Part shown: positions 1 to 6,016 of the stretch, piece after piece
Numbering within the stretch: the stretch's first letter is position 1
Layout of the letters: each line of letters opens with the position of its first letter
NCBI GenBank assembly: GCA_019090565.1
Contig: JAHRVS010000382.1
Location: 1 to 7,963, forward strand
Source of the DNA: Gammaproteobacteria bacterium
Lineage (GTDB): Bacteria > Pseudomonadota > Gammaproteobacteria > Pseudomonadales > UBA3067
Direction: 5' to 3'
Length of the DNA: 7,963 nucleotides
Position numbers and translations under genes: made by a program
The notes under the pieces: model-generated
What the model saw: the letters and a program-made list of their open reading frames with translations, nothing else
Told to the model about the DNA's origin: nothing
Database searches by the model: none

Positions 1-523
1 CCACATGCCGAAGGGCACTCTCCGTGGCATGATGAAGCCCTGCTTCTGGACGACTCATTTCAAGCACATAATCTTTTGCACTGCCTATACGGTACTGGAC
101 AACAAGCCCCACCTCTACGATATTTTCATCAAGGGTAAGCATGTTGGCGCGTGAGTTCAGAGACTCAAGTCGTTGTGTATTAACGGTATAAACACGGTCA
201 ATTAATGGTGGATTCCATTGCAGGCCTGGCCCGACTGTGGTGCTATAGGATCCGAAACGAAGAATAACGCCCTCTTCACCTTGACTAACTTGATAAAAAC
301 CAAAGAAAAACCAGCCAAGCACAGCCAGCACACCCAGGCCGCTAAACATCTTCATTGAACCACCTGGCACCCCGCCGCCTGAGCCACCACCATTACCAAG
401 CACTCCATTTAACTTGTCTTGGAGTTTTTTCATGACTTCATCGAGGTCGGGTGGCCCTTGCTTGTTGTCTTTTCCTCCCCAAGGATCCTTCTTCTTTCCC
501 CCGCCAGGTTCGTTCCAGGCCAT
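1..523 (-). CDS. hflK: HflK, membrane regulator of FtsH protease (5' part, runs off the left edge)
   Basis: HflK is an inner-membrane SPFH/prohibitin-family protein that pairs with HflC and surrounds the FtsH protease, modulating membrane-protein turnover. Only the first 174 codons are visible; the family is about 400 residues. The protein begins MAWNEPGGGKKKDPWG, the standard Gly/Pro-rich cytoplasmic start of HflK. A Gly-rich linker (about 43-56) follows, then one hydrophobic segment (about 60-79), then the start of the SPFH domain with QGEEGVILRFG (81-91), VGPGLQWNPP (97-106) and SRPEAGLHHATESALRHV at the edge. The ATG at 523 has GGAG six bases upstream. A 275-base gap with its own candidate promoter separates it from hflX, so it need not depend on hflX transcription. 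hflC is expected just outside the window. Identity is near certain. Confidence 0.96.
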   Translation of the reverse strand, partial: MAWNEPGGGKKKDPWGGKDNKQGPPDLDEVMKKLQDKLNGVLGNGGGSGGGVPGGSMKMFSGLGVLAVLGWFFFGFYQVSQGEEGVILRFGSYSTTVGPGLQWNPPLIDRVYTVNTQRLESLNSRANMLTLDENIVEVGLVVQYRIGSAKDYVLEMSRPEAGLHHATESALRHV

Positions 524-648
524 ACATATCTCCGTTTTTTTATTTGTTCAGTGGTTATTGCCGTATATAGGCATGCAGGACCCATATATTAAGTAAACAC
601 ACCTTTTTAAAGGTATTAATTCATGGAAAAAATTAAGTGCAATAGGCA

Positions 649-677
649 GTTATACAGCTTAGTTAAGCGTTTGTCAT
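649..677 (-). promoter_or_regulatory. Candidate sigma70 promoter for hflK(C)
   Basis: On the minus strand, ATGACA (672-677) and TATAAC (649-654) are separated by exactly 17 bases, each matching five of six consensus positions. Transcription would start near 642, giving a leader of about 120 bases before hflK. The leader contains a short inverted repeat (601-614, ACCTTT-TT-AAAGGT). The rest of the 524-798 gap shows no convincing gene or strong terminator. This is read by eye and has no experimental support. Confidence 0.5.
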
Positions 678-780
678 CCCTGTTTAATTCGACCTTTTTT
701 GCAAGCGTCATTTTACTATAGAAGCAACACAAGCCACACCTAAAAGGAGTGTTACTGATTGCCGCTATCTGGACACAGCG

Positions 781-799
781 ACCTCCCATACAAAGAGGT
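781..799 (-). repeat. Short inverted repeat at the end of hflX
   Basis: ACCTC (781-785) and GAGGT (795-799) form a five-base stem around a nine-base loop and touch the first base of the hflX stop codon. No run of T follows on the minus strand, so it is a poor intrinsic terminator. It may be only a weak 3' stem on the hflX message. Confidence 0.2.
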
Positions 800-2091
800 T
801 ATCGGTAGTCCATGTCCAGCAGGTCTTCGGATTGGTGCGACTTTTGAAGAAGCTGCTGCCAGTCTTTTTTTCCTATGCTAATCGTCAATTTACAGCTGCC
901 ATCTTCACCAGTGGTTTCTTTCATAACTGCACTCCTTTCATATAGCAATGCACGAAGTTGCCCCATGGTCGGTGTAATAGTGAGTTCACACTTCAGCCTG
1001 TCTTCAGACAACAAAGACGAAATGGCTTTGTATAACTCATCCCTGCCCTGCCCAGCACTTGCGCTAACCCATACACGCCAAGGGCTGCCGCTTTCATCCA
1101 AGTCAATTCTAGGCGTTCTGTCTAAAAGATCAATTTTATTGTAAACAAGCAGTCGAGGCGTGTTTTCGACATCAAGCTCAGAGAGCACTCTCTCTACCTG
1201 CGCCATATCCTCGTCCCTGTGATCGCTTGCCAAGTCTACTATGTGCAGTAATAAATCGGCTTTTTCAGTTTCTTCGAGCGTGGCACGAAAGGCATTCACA
1301 AGGTGGTGAGGCAGGTTGCGAATAAACCCCACTGTATCGACTAACACCGCAGGGCCATATATGGGGATTTTTATTTTCCGCAGCGTCGGATCCAGTGTTG
1401 CAAACAAAAGGTCTTCGGCAAAGATATTTGATTCTGTTAACCAGTTAAAAAGCGTAGATTTTCCCGCGTTGGTATAACCCACCAAGGCAATGCTGGGGGT
1501 TTCTGCTTTTTCTCGAGCCTTTCTGCTTTGACTTCGTTGTACACGCACTTTTTCTAGGCGGCTCTGCAAGGATTTTATACGGTGACGGACTAAACGACGG
1601 TCCGTTTCGAGCTGCGTCTCACCGGGACCTCGCAAACCTATACCGCCTTTTTGTCTCTCTAAGTGGGTCCAGCCTTTAACAAGACGGGTAGACAAGTGCT
1701 GCAACTGAGCCAGCTCGACTTGCAACTTGCCTTCATAGGTACGTGCCCGCTGAGCAAAAATATCCAAAATTAATGCCGTTCTATCGATAACCCGACACTG
1801 AAGTGCTGCCTCTAGATTTCTTTCTTGCGTAGGACTTAAAGCGCAGTTGAAAAGCACTACGTCAGCTTCAAGCTCACGAACAGCGCTAGCTATTTCCTCA
1901 ACTTTACCAGAGCCAATAAAATACTTTGGAGCGGGCGTGTTAACACTGCCCGTTAGCGTGTCGAGCACCTCAACGCCAGCTGACTTTGCCAGCAACTCAA
2001 ACTCTTGGTAGTCCTCTTCGAGTTTGCCATGTTTTATATGCAGGTGAACAAGCAAAGCTTGCTCACCTGCATCTGGACGTTCGAAAAACAA
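799..2091 (-). CDS. hflX: HflX, ribosome-splitting GTPase
   Basis: HflX is a cytoplasmic translational GTPase of the Obg-HflX group. It binds the 50S subunit and splits stalled or heat-damaged 70S ribosomes. The 430 residues match the enteric length (about 426). The N-terminal HflX domain (about 1-195) carries DAGEQA (7-12), ALSPTQERNLE (84-94), IDRTALILDIFAQRA (102-116) and the glycine-rich GIGLRGPGETQLE (150-162). The G domain has P-loop GYTNAGKST (205-213), DTVGF (252-256), NKID (318-321) and the SAS region (343-345). The start is TTG: GGAGGTG (2099-2105) lies nine bases or less upstream, and the N-terminus lines up with E. coli HflX (MF..DAGEQA). The gene follows hfq as in most Gammaproteobacteria, but across an unusually long 275-base gap with its own candidate promoter. 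A strong hairpin lies in codons 7-18. Confidence 0.97.
   Translation of the reverse strand: MFFERPDAGEQALLVHLHIKHGKLEEDYQEFELLAKSAGVEVLDTLTGSVNTPAPKYFIGSGKVEEIASAVRELEADVVLFNCALSPTQERNLEAALQCRVIDRTALILDIFAQRARTYEGKLQVELAQLQHLSTRLVKGWTHLERQKGGIGLRGPGETQLETDRRLVRHRIKSLQSRLEKVRVQRSQSRKAREKAETPSIALVGYTNAGKSTLFNWLTESNIFAEDLLFATLDPTLRKIKIPIYGPAVLVDTVGFIRNLPHHLVNAFRATLEETEKADLLLHIVDLASDHRDEDMAQVERVLSELDVENTPRLLVYNKIDLLDRTPRIDLDESGSPWRVWVSASAGQGRDELYKAISSLLSEDRLKCELTITPTMGQLRALLYERSAVMKETTGEDGSCKLTISIGKKDWQQLLQKSHQSEDLLDMDYR
2038..2072 (-). repeat. 16-bp hairpin inside the first codons of hflX
   Basis: On the minus-strand RNA, the 5' arm AUGCAGGUGAGCAAGC (2072-2057) pairs with the 3' arm GCUUGUUCACCUGCAU (2053-2038). 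All 16 positions pair, one as a G-U wobble, around a three-base UUU loop (2056-2054). It starts 20 bases after the first base of the hflX start codon, just beyond the usual initiating-ribosome footprint, and encodes part of DAGEQALLVHLH. No T-tract follows, so it is not an intrinsic terminator. It could affect initiation, early elongation or mRNA processing; that is inference. Confidence 0.7.
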
Positions 2092-2118
2092 TTAGAGACA
2101 CCTCCAAAAATAATTGAT

Positions 2119-2148
2119 TTTATAAGGCTTAAAGATATTAATTCTCAA
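2119..2148 (-). promoter_or_regulatory. Candidate sigma70 promoter for hflX
   Basis: Minus-strand TTGAGA (2143-2148) and TATAAA (2119-2124) are 18 bases apart, each matching five of six consensus positions. The predicted start, near 2112, gives a leader of about 20 bases that just includes the GGAGGTG ribosome site. It would let hflX be expressed separately from hfq. Upstream, the 2149-2366 stretch holds two palindromes (CTAAGCTTAG at 2227-2236 and ACAGCT-AG-AGCTGT at 2266-2279) and no clear hfq terminator. Confidence 0.5.
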
Positions 2149-2240
2149 CGCTGTATAAACGCGCAGGACAAAGATGCTGCGGGTCGGAAGGAGAAGATAA
2201 GGAGGCTGAGGCGAAAAGCTGCACCCCTAAGCTTAGACAT
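2145..2240 (-). CDS. Possible 31-codon small protein between hfq and hflX
   Basis: A short open frame starts at the ATG at 2240, with GGAAGG five bases upstream, and ends with TGA at 2147-2145, inside the candidate hflX -35 box. The peptide begins MSKLRGAAFRLSLLIFSF. That is a basic start followed by a short hydrophobic run, as in many tiny membrane or leader peptides. I recognise no family. A frame of this length is common by chance; the ribosome site and the unusually long hfq-hflX gap are the only support. It might be a real small protein, a leader peptide or nothing. Confidence 0.18.
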   Translation of the reverse strand: MSKLRGAAFRLSLLIFSFRPAASLSCAFIQR

Positions 2241-2366
2241 AGAAGCCTTCCACCAGAATTCAAACACAGCTAGAGCTGTAGCGAATCAAGAAAATTCTCG
2301 TATAGCGCCAAGGTATCTCGGGGGAAAATATTTAGCTCCGCCCCAAGATAACCAGCAGACCATTGA

Positions 2367-2612
2367 TTACTCTTCAATATCAGTGTCAGAATCTTCTTGA
2401 ATATTGCGAGGATTTCTCGCGGGGACGACAGTGGAGATGGCATGTTTATATACCATTTGATTAACAGTATTACGTAGTAAAATCACATACTGGTCAAAGG
2501 ATTCGATTTGACCCTGTAATTTGATACCATTAACAAGAAAAATTGATACGGGGATACGCTCTTTTCTTAACGCATTTAGAAAAGGGTCCTGTAGGCCATG
2601 CCCTTTAGACAT
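2367..2612 (-). CDS. hfq: Hfq, RNA chaperone
   Basis: Hfq is the Sm-like hexameric RNA chaperone that binds small regulatory RNAs and mRNAs and promotes their pairing. The 81 residues contain the whole Sm core: MSKGHGLQDPFLNALRKERI at the N-terminus, with proximal-face Q8 and D9 and rim R16, K17, R19; VNGIKLQGQIESFDQ (27-41) as Sm1; and VYKHAISTVVP (54-64) as Sm2 with the YKH motif (55-57). The tail is short (81 against about 102 in E. coli) and ends in an acidic stretch, QEDSDTDIEE (72-81), like the acidic tip of E. coli Hfq. The ATG at 2612 has AGGAG six bases upstream. A TTG ten codons further up (2642) was rejected because the family starts with MSKG. hfq lies 289 bases beyond miaA with its own candidate promoter. 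Confidence 0.98.
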   Translation of the reverse strand: MSKGHGLQDPFLNALRKERIPVSIFLVNGIKLQGQIESFDQYVILLRNTVNQMVYKHAISTVVPARNPRNIQEDSDTDIEE

Positions 2613-2664
2613 ATAAGCTCCTGTGATACTCGGTTTGGTCAATGTTCAATGTGCCTTATTGATG

Positions 2665-2686
2665 CTTGGTTTTTATAGCAACCAAG
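2665..2686 (-). repeat. Inverted repeat enclosing the hfq -10 box
   Basis: CTTGGTT (2665-2671) and AACCAAG (2680-2686) are perfect 7-base inverted arms around an 8-base centre. On the minus strand that centre holds nearly all of the candidate -10 hexamer TATAAA. A dyad in this position suits a repressor operator; as RNA it would lie at or upstream of the predicted transcript start. The regulator, if any, is unknown. Confidence 0.4.
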
Positions 2687-2701
2687 TCCAAGATCTGGCA
2701 C
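2672..2701 (-). promoter_or_regulatory. Candidate hfq promoter with extended -10
   Basis: Minus-strand TATAAA (2672-2677) is preceded directly by TGC, an extended -10 motif. A GTGCCA -35-like box (2696-2701, four of six matches) sits 18 bases upstream. The predicted start near 2665 leaves a leader of about 50 bases that ends in the AGGAG ribosome site of hfq. In other Gammaproteobacteria hfq also has promoters between or inside the upstream genes. The rest of the 2613-2901 gap shows only a weak stem after miaA (TAAGG-GTA-CCTTA on the minus strand) and a 26-codon ORF. Confidence 0.5.
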
Positions 2702-2901
2702 TTCTTATGTTGGGACAACGGTATAGATTCTGGACAAATAAACTAAGACTCAACGTCTTCGTAAATTACGGGAGCACGGCACGATAAACGCGAACAGCTA
2801 TGATGCAATCACAAAGCTGTCGTTAACCCCAAACGCTGCAATCAGAGAACGCACATTGCAATTTTGCCACAAAACCATAAGGTACCCTTAAGCCTACCGG
2901 C

Positions 2902-3906
2902 CTATTTTCTACGATGTAGAGGAAGCACCAAAAGCACTCTTTGGAGCAGATCATCTTCATTGCCTTCAAACCAATACAGGTTTTTCCAGGCCCGCAACCA
3001 GGTTAATTGGCGCTTGGCTAGTTGGCGGGTCGCAATGATACCCCTTTCCACCATTTCTTCATAGCATAGTTCACCTGATAGAAAACTCCATACTTGTCGA
3101 TAACCAACCGCCCGCATCGCAGGGAGGTCAGTGTTTGCACCGTATTTATCGTGCAAACCTTGCACTTCTTCAATCAAACCACTCTTTAGCATTTGCATGA
3201 AGCGCACCTGAATTCGCTGATGAAGTACTTTGCGCTCTTTCGGGGCCAGAGCGACAGCCCTTACGTCGTAGATATCTTCAAAGCTGGAAGCGCTTCTACC
3301 CTTTTCTTGTAAGGCGCTTAAACTAGAACCGGTAATTTCATACACTTCCAGCGCGCGCTGAATTCTCTGAGAATCATTTTCATGGATCCTTAGCCCAGCC
3401 TGAGGGTCAATGGCACTTAAACGCCGATGCAGCGCTGGCCAACCATGCTGTGCAGCTTCGCTAGCAAGGGCCGCTCTAATCGATGAATTGGCCGAAGGCA
3501 GTTCTGCCAATCCATCGACGAGGGCTTTAAAATAAAGCATGGTACCCCCGACTAATACGGGAATACGCCCCTCTGCAAGCACCTCTTGAACAGCTCGCAA
3601 TGCATCCGCTCTAAAATCAGCAGCCGAATACGGTTCATTTGGGTCACGAATATCAATAAGACGATGCGGGGCAATCTCTAGCTCTGCTTGATTCGGTTTG
3701 GCGCTGCCTATATCAAGCCCTTTGTACACCAGTGCCGAGTCAACGCTGATGATTCCACAGGGAAACTTATCCGCCAGTTGCATTGCCAAGGCGGTCTTAC
3801 CCGACGCTGTGGGGCCCATAATAAAAACCACTGCAGGCTTGTTTGATGTATTCTCGGTTGTTGAATCGTTACCATCAAACAGGTAACAGTCGGGATATTC
3901 TGCCAA
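2902..3906 (-). CDS. miaA: MiaA, tRNA dimethylallyltransferase
   Basis: MiaA transfers a dimethylallyl group from DMAPP to N6 of A37 in tRNAs reading UNN codons, the first step toward ms2i6A. Family marks are all present: P-loop GPTASGKT (31-38), DSALVYKGLDIGSAKP (56-71) with the catalytic Asp56, LVGGTMLY (118-125), NDSQRIQRALE (177-187), MRAVGYRQVW (264-273) and ATRQLAKRQLTW (292-303). At 334 residues it is slightly longer than E. coli's 316 because of about 20 extra polar residues before the P-loop strand. The start is TTG at 3906, two bases after the mutL stop (TGA-GC-TTG), with AGAGGA nine bases or less upstream. The same frame is closed by a TAG five codons earlier, and no in-frame ATG precedes the P-loop. 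Tight spacing implies co-transcription and coupled translation with mutL. A 6-bp stem (3868-3873 with 3882-3887) lies in the extra N-terminal codons. Confidence 0.97.
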   Translation of the reverse strand: MAEYPDCYLFDGNDSTTENTSNKPAVVFIMGPTASGKTALAMQLADKFPCGIISVDSALVYKGLDIGSAKPNQAELEIAPHRLIDIRDPNEPYSAADFRADALRAVQEVLAEGRIPVLVGGTMLYFKALVDGLAELPSANSSIRAALASEAAQHGWPALHRRLSAIDPQAGLRIHENDSQRIQRALEVYEITGSSLSALQEKGRSASSFEDIYDVRAVALAPKERKVLHQRIQVRFMQMLKSGLIEEVQGLHDKYGANTDLPAMRAVGYRQVWSFLSGELCYEEMVERGIIATRQLAKRQLTWLRAWKNLYWFEGNEDDLLQRVLLVLPLHRRK

Positions 3907-3908
3907 GC

Positions 3909-5810
3909 TCAGCGTCCTCTAAGAAACATTTGATCCAGCTCGGAAATAGACTTCTGAACCCAGGTAGGCCGACCATGATTGCATTGACCGCTTCGCTCTG
4001 TTTGCTCCATATCTCTAAGTAGTGCATTCATTTCTAGTTGAGAGAGTTGCCGGTTTGCGCGCACAGATCCAAAGCAGGCCATTGATGAGAGTAAGCTATT
4101 AAAGAGGTCTTCTGTTCTGCTGCTGTGGCCATGTTCCAGTAGGTCAGCAACGGTGTCCCGCACCATGGTTTCGATGTCTGCGGCCCTCAGTAATGCAGGC
4201 ACTTGCCGAACGACAATGGCTTCTGGCCCCATCTGCTCTAATTTCATCCCAAGTGAACCGATGGTGTCTTGGTGTTGCTCAATGCACTCTACTTCCCTTT
4301 TACTGAGGTGCACGGTGAGAGGGACAAGCAGTGGCTGACTAATTACCCCTCCAGAGTGAAAGCTTTCCTTTAAACGTTCATAGGTAATACGCTCATGGGC
4401 GGCATGCATGTCAACAATCACCAAACCTTGTTCATTTTGAGCAAGAATATAGATGCCGTGCAATTGCGCAACCGCATACCCCAAAGGCGGCACATCCGAG
4501 TCATTGGTCACCGCATCTGCATGTGATTGCGTGCCGTCTTGCGTGGAAGTGATTAGGGCTTTGTACTGAGAGAGCTTCTCTGCCACTGAGTGCGCACCCG
4601 GTTGCGTCGCTGGAGCGGACGAGCCAAAAGCAGGGGCGTTGCGGGCGACTTGCGATATTGGTTGAAATTTAGACTCCGCCAACCCAAGCGAACCTTGAGA
4701 TGGCACTGCTTCTGCAGGCTCGGAACTAGACGGAGTTTCAGCCAAGGGGCTTTCGGACACGGGTGTCGAGGCCAAGGCGGTTAATTCACCAGAAATAGAG
4801 CGGTCACCAGGGCGAATATTGGCAATGACGTGGTGCAAGCTGCGGTATAAAAAGTCGTGCACTTGGCGAGATTCTCGAAATCTCACCTCATGTTTTGTTG
4901 GGTGAACATTGACATCAACCGCCCGCGGATCAAGGTCTAAGTAAAGAATGTAAACAGGGTGCCGGCTTTGATACAACACATCTTTATAGGCTTGTTTTAC
5001 TGCATGGCTAACAACTTTATCTCGAACGATGCGGCCATTTACATAGAAATACTGATTTACAGCCTGGCTGCGAGAATAGCTAGGCAAGCCTATCCAGCCA
5101 TAGAGGTGCATGTCGCTGTGCGTCACTTCAACCGCAACCACATTTTTAATTAACTCACTGCCACAGATCATGGCTACGCGACGTTCTTTCTCCAGCTGAG
5201 TATGAGCCGGTTTTAACTGCAATACACTTTTTTGGTTATGCCGAAGGTGAAAACCAATATCGAAATGGCGAAGAGCGAGGCGTTTCACCGCCTCTTCGAT
5301 ATGCCCGAATTCGGTTTTCTCTTTTCGTAAAAACTTTCGTCTCGCCGGTGTATTAAAGAAGAGGTCCCTCACTTCCACACTCGTGCCTCGGCTATGGGCG
5401 CTAGGGTGTACCTGAGCTTCCATGTCTTGGCCTTCGACACATACTGACCAACCTTGCCCTGTTTCATCTTGACTTGAGCAAAGCGTTAGCCGAGACACTG
5501 AGCTGATACTGGCCAACGCCTCACCCCGAAAACCCAAACTACGAATACCTTCAAGGTCTTCTACATCGGTTACTTTACTTGTAGCGTGCCTGCTCAGCGC
5601 CAAAGCGAGATCATCTTTGTTAATCCCACCGGCATCGTCCCTCACCCGCATGAGCTTTACACCCGCTTGCTCTATATCAATGTCGATTTGCAGGGCGCCT
5701 GCATCAATACTATTTTCCACCAATTCTTTGATCACTGAGGCGGGACGCTCGATTACCTCTCCCGCTGCAATTTGGTTGGATAGACGTGGACTTAGTTGAT
5801 GGATTCTCAA
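3909..5810 (-). CDS. mutL: MutL, DNA mismatch repair protein of the endonuclease-bearing type
   Basis: MutL is the GHKL ATPase that links MutS mismatch recognition to strand excision. I prefer the TTG start at 5810 (633 residues). From it the protein reads MRIHQLSPRLSNQIAAGEV, in exact register with E. coli MutL, so the ATP-site residues fall at Glu29, Asn33 and Asp58. A GTG at 5858 would add 16 unaligned residues and has no ribosome site. Seen: ENSIDAGA (32-39), DDAGGI (58-63), GFRGEALASISS (93-104), RGTSVEVRDLFFNTPARRKF (141-160) and NVHPTKHEVRF (301-311). A Ser/Pro/Ala-rich linker (about 335-440) leads to the C-terminal dimerisation domain. That domain has DMHAAHERITYE (467-478), which fits the DQHA(X)2E(X)4E metal site, plus CNHGRP (610-615) and a terminal FLR (629-631). 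These mark a nicking MutL as in MutH-lacking bacteria, unlike E. coli. Oddities are Ala60 in the DxGxG motif and ACF (578-580) where relatives have ACH or ACR. Confidence 0.96.
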   Translation of the reverse strand: MRIHQLSPRLSNQIAAGEVIERPASVIKELVENSIDAGALQIDIDIEQAGVKLMRVRDDAGGINKDDLALALSRHATSKVTDVEDLEGIRSLGFRGEALASISSVSRLTLCSSQDETGQGWSVCVEGQDMEAQVHPSAHSRGTSVEVRDLFFNTPARRKFLRKEKTEFGHIEEAVKRLALRHFDIGFHLRHNQKSVLQLKPAHTQLEKERRVAMICGSELIKNVVAVEVTHSDMHLYGWIGLPSYSRSQAVNQYFYVNGRIVRDKVVSHAVKQAYKDVLYQSRHPVYILYLDLDPRAVDVNVHPTKHEVRFRESRQVHDFLYRSLHHVIANIRPGDRSISGELTALASTPVSESPLAETPSSSEPAEAVPSQGSLGLAESKFQPISQVARNAPAFGSSAPATQPGAHSVAEKLSQYKALITSTQDGTQSHADAVTNDSDVPPLGYAVAQLHGIYILAQNEQGLVIVDMHAAHERITYERLKESFHSGGVISQPLLVPLTVHLSKREVECIEQHQDTIGSLGMKLEQMGPEAIVVRQVPALLRAADIETMVRDTVADLLEHGHSSRTEDLFNSLLSSMACFGSVRANRQLSQLEMNALLRDMEQTERSGQCNHGRPTWVQKSISELDQMFLRGR

Positions 5811-5926
5811 TGAAGGTGTTCCCAGCAGTGGATACCTCTTGTTTACAGAGAATCCCACGTGTAAATAAACAATAACTGTTTCAACTCACGCTCAAGTTCA
5901 CGTAATCTAAACAATTACAAAAACCG

Positions 5927-5956
5927 ATTATAAACCGAAAGTGTTACAAATCTCCA
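5927..5956 (-). promoter_or_regulatory. Candidate promoter for mutL-miaA
   Basis: Minus-strand TATAAT (5927-5932, perfect) lies 18 bases from TGGAGA (5951-5956, four of six). A second TATAAT (5980-5985), with a poorer -35 (TTCAGC at 6003-6008), lies further upstream. Transcription from the first would begin near 5920, about 110 bases before the preferred mutL start. The rsmJ-mutL gap shows no clear terminator or RNA gene. Confidence 0.4.
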
Positions 5957-6016
5957 AACTCCGTTTTATAGCAAGGATGATTATAATGAACGGCAATATT
6001 GTGCTGAATTTAATGA

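Noticed and set aside
616..789. Minus-strand 57-codon open frame between hflX and hflK, with four cysteines near its start
   Set aside because: There is no ribosome site at either in-frame ATG, it overlaps the better-supported hflK promoter, and its composition looks random.
2317..2347. Possible stem-loop just after hfq (CTTGGGG with CCCCGAG on the minus strand)
   Set aside because: It has a large loop, one wobble pair and no following T-run. It is not convincing as the hfq terminator.
524..2366. The two gaps flanking hflX (524-798 and 2092-2366) are both exactly 275 bases
   Set aside because: The sequences show no similarity by eye, so this looks like coincidence and not a duplicated element.
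2005..2400. Plus-strand 131-codon open frame spanning the hfq-hflX gap
   Set aside because: It has a TTG start with no ribosome site, overlaps the start of hflX and the end of hfq in antisense, and resembles no protein I know. It is most likely a chance frame.
2613..2642. Upstream TTG start for hfq (2642) adding ten residues
   Set aside because: Hfq homologs start with MSKG, and the ATG at 2612 has a well-placed AGGAG.
2672..2700. Possible sigma54-type promoter (TGGAC...TTGCT) upstream of hfq
   Set aside because: The GG and GC elements are ten bases apart instead of twelve, so it does not fit the -24/-12 spacing.
5811..5858. GTG start for mutL at 5858 adding 16 residues
   Set aside because: It has no ribosome site. 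The TTG at 5810 puts the conserved ATP-site residues at exactly the E. coli MutL numbers. It cannot be fully excluded.
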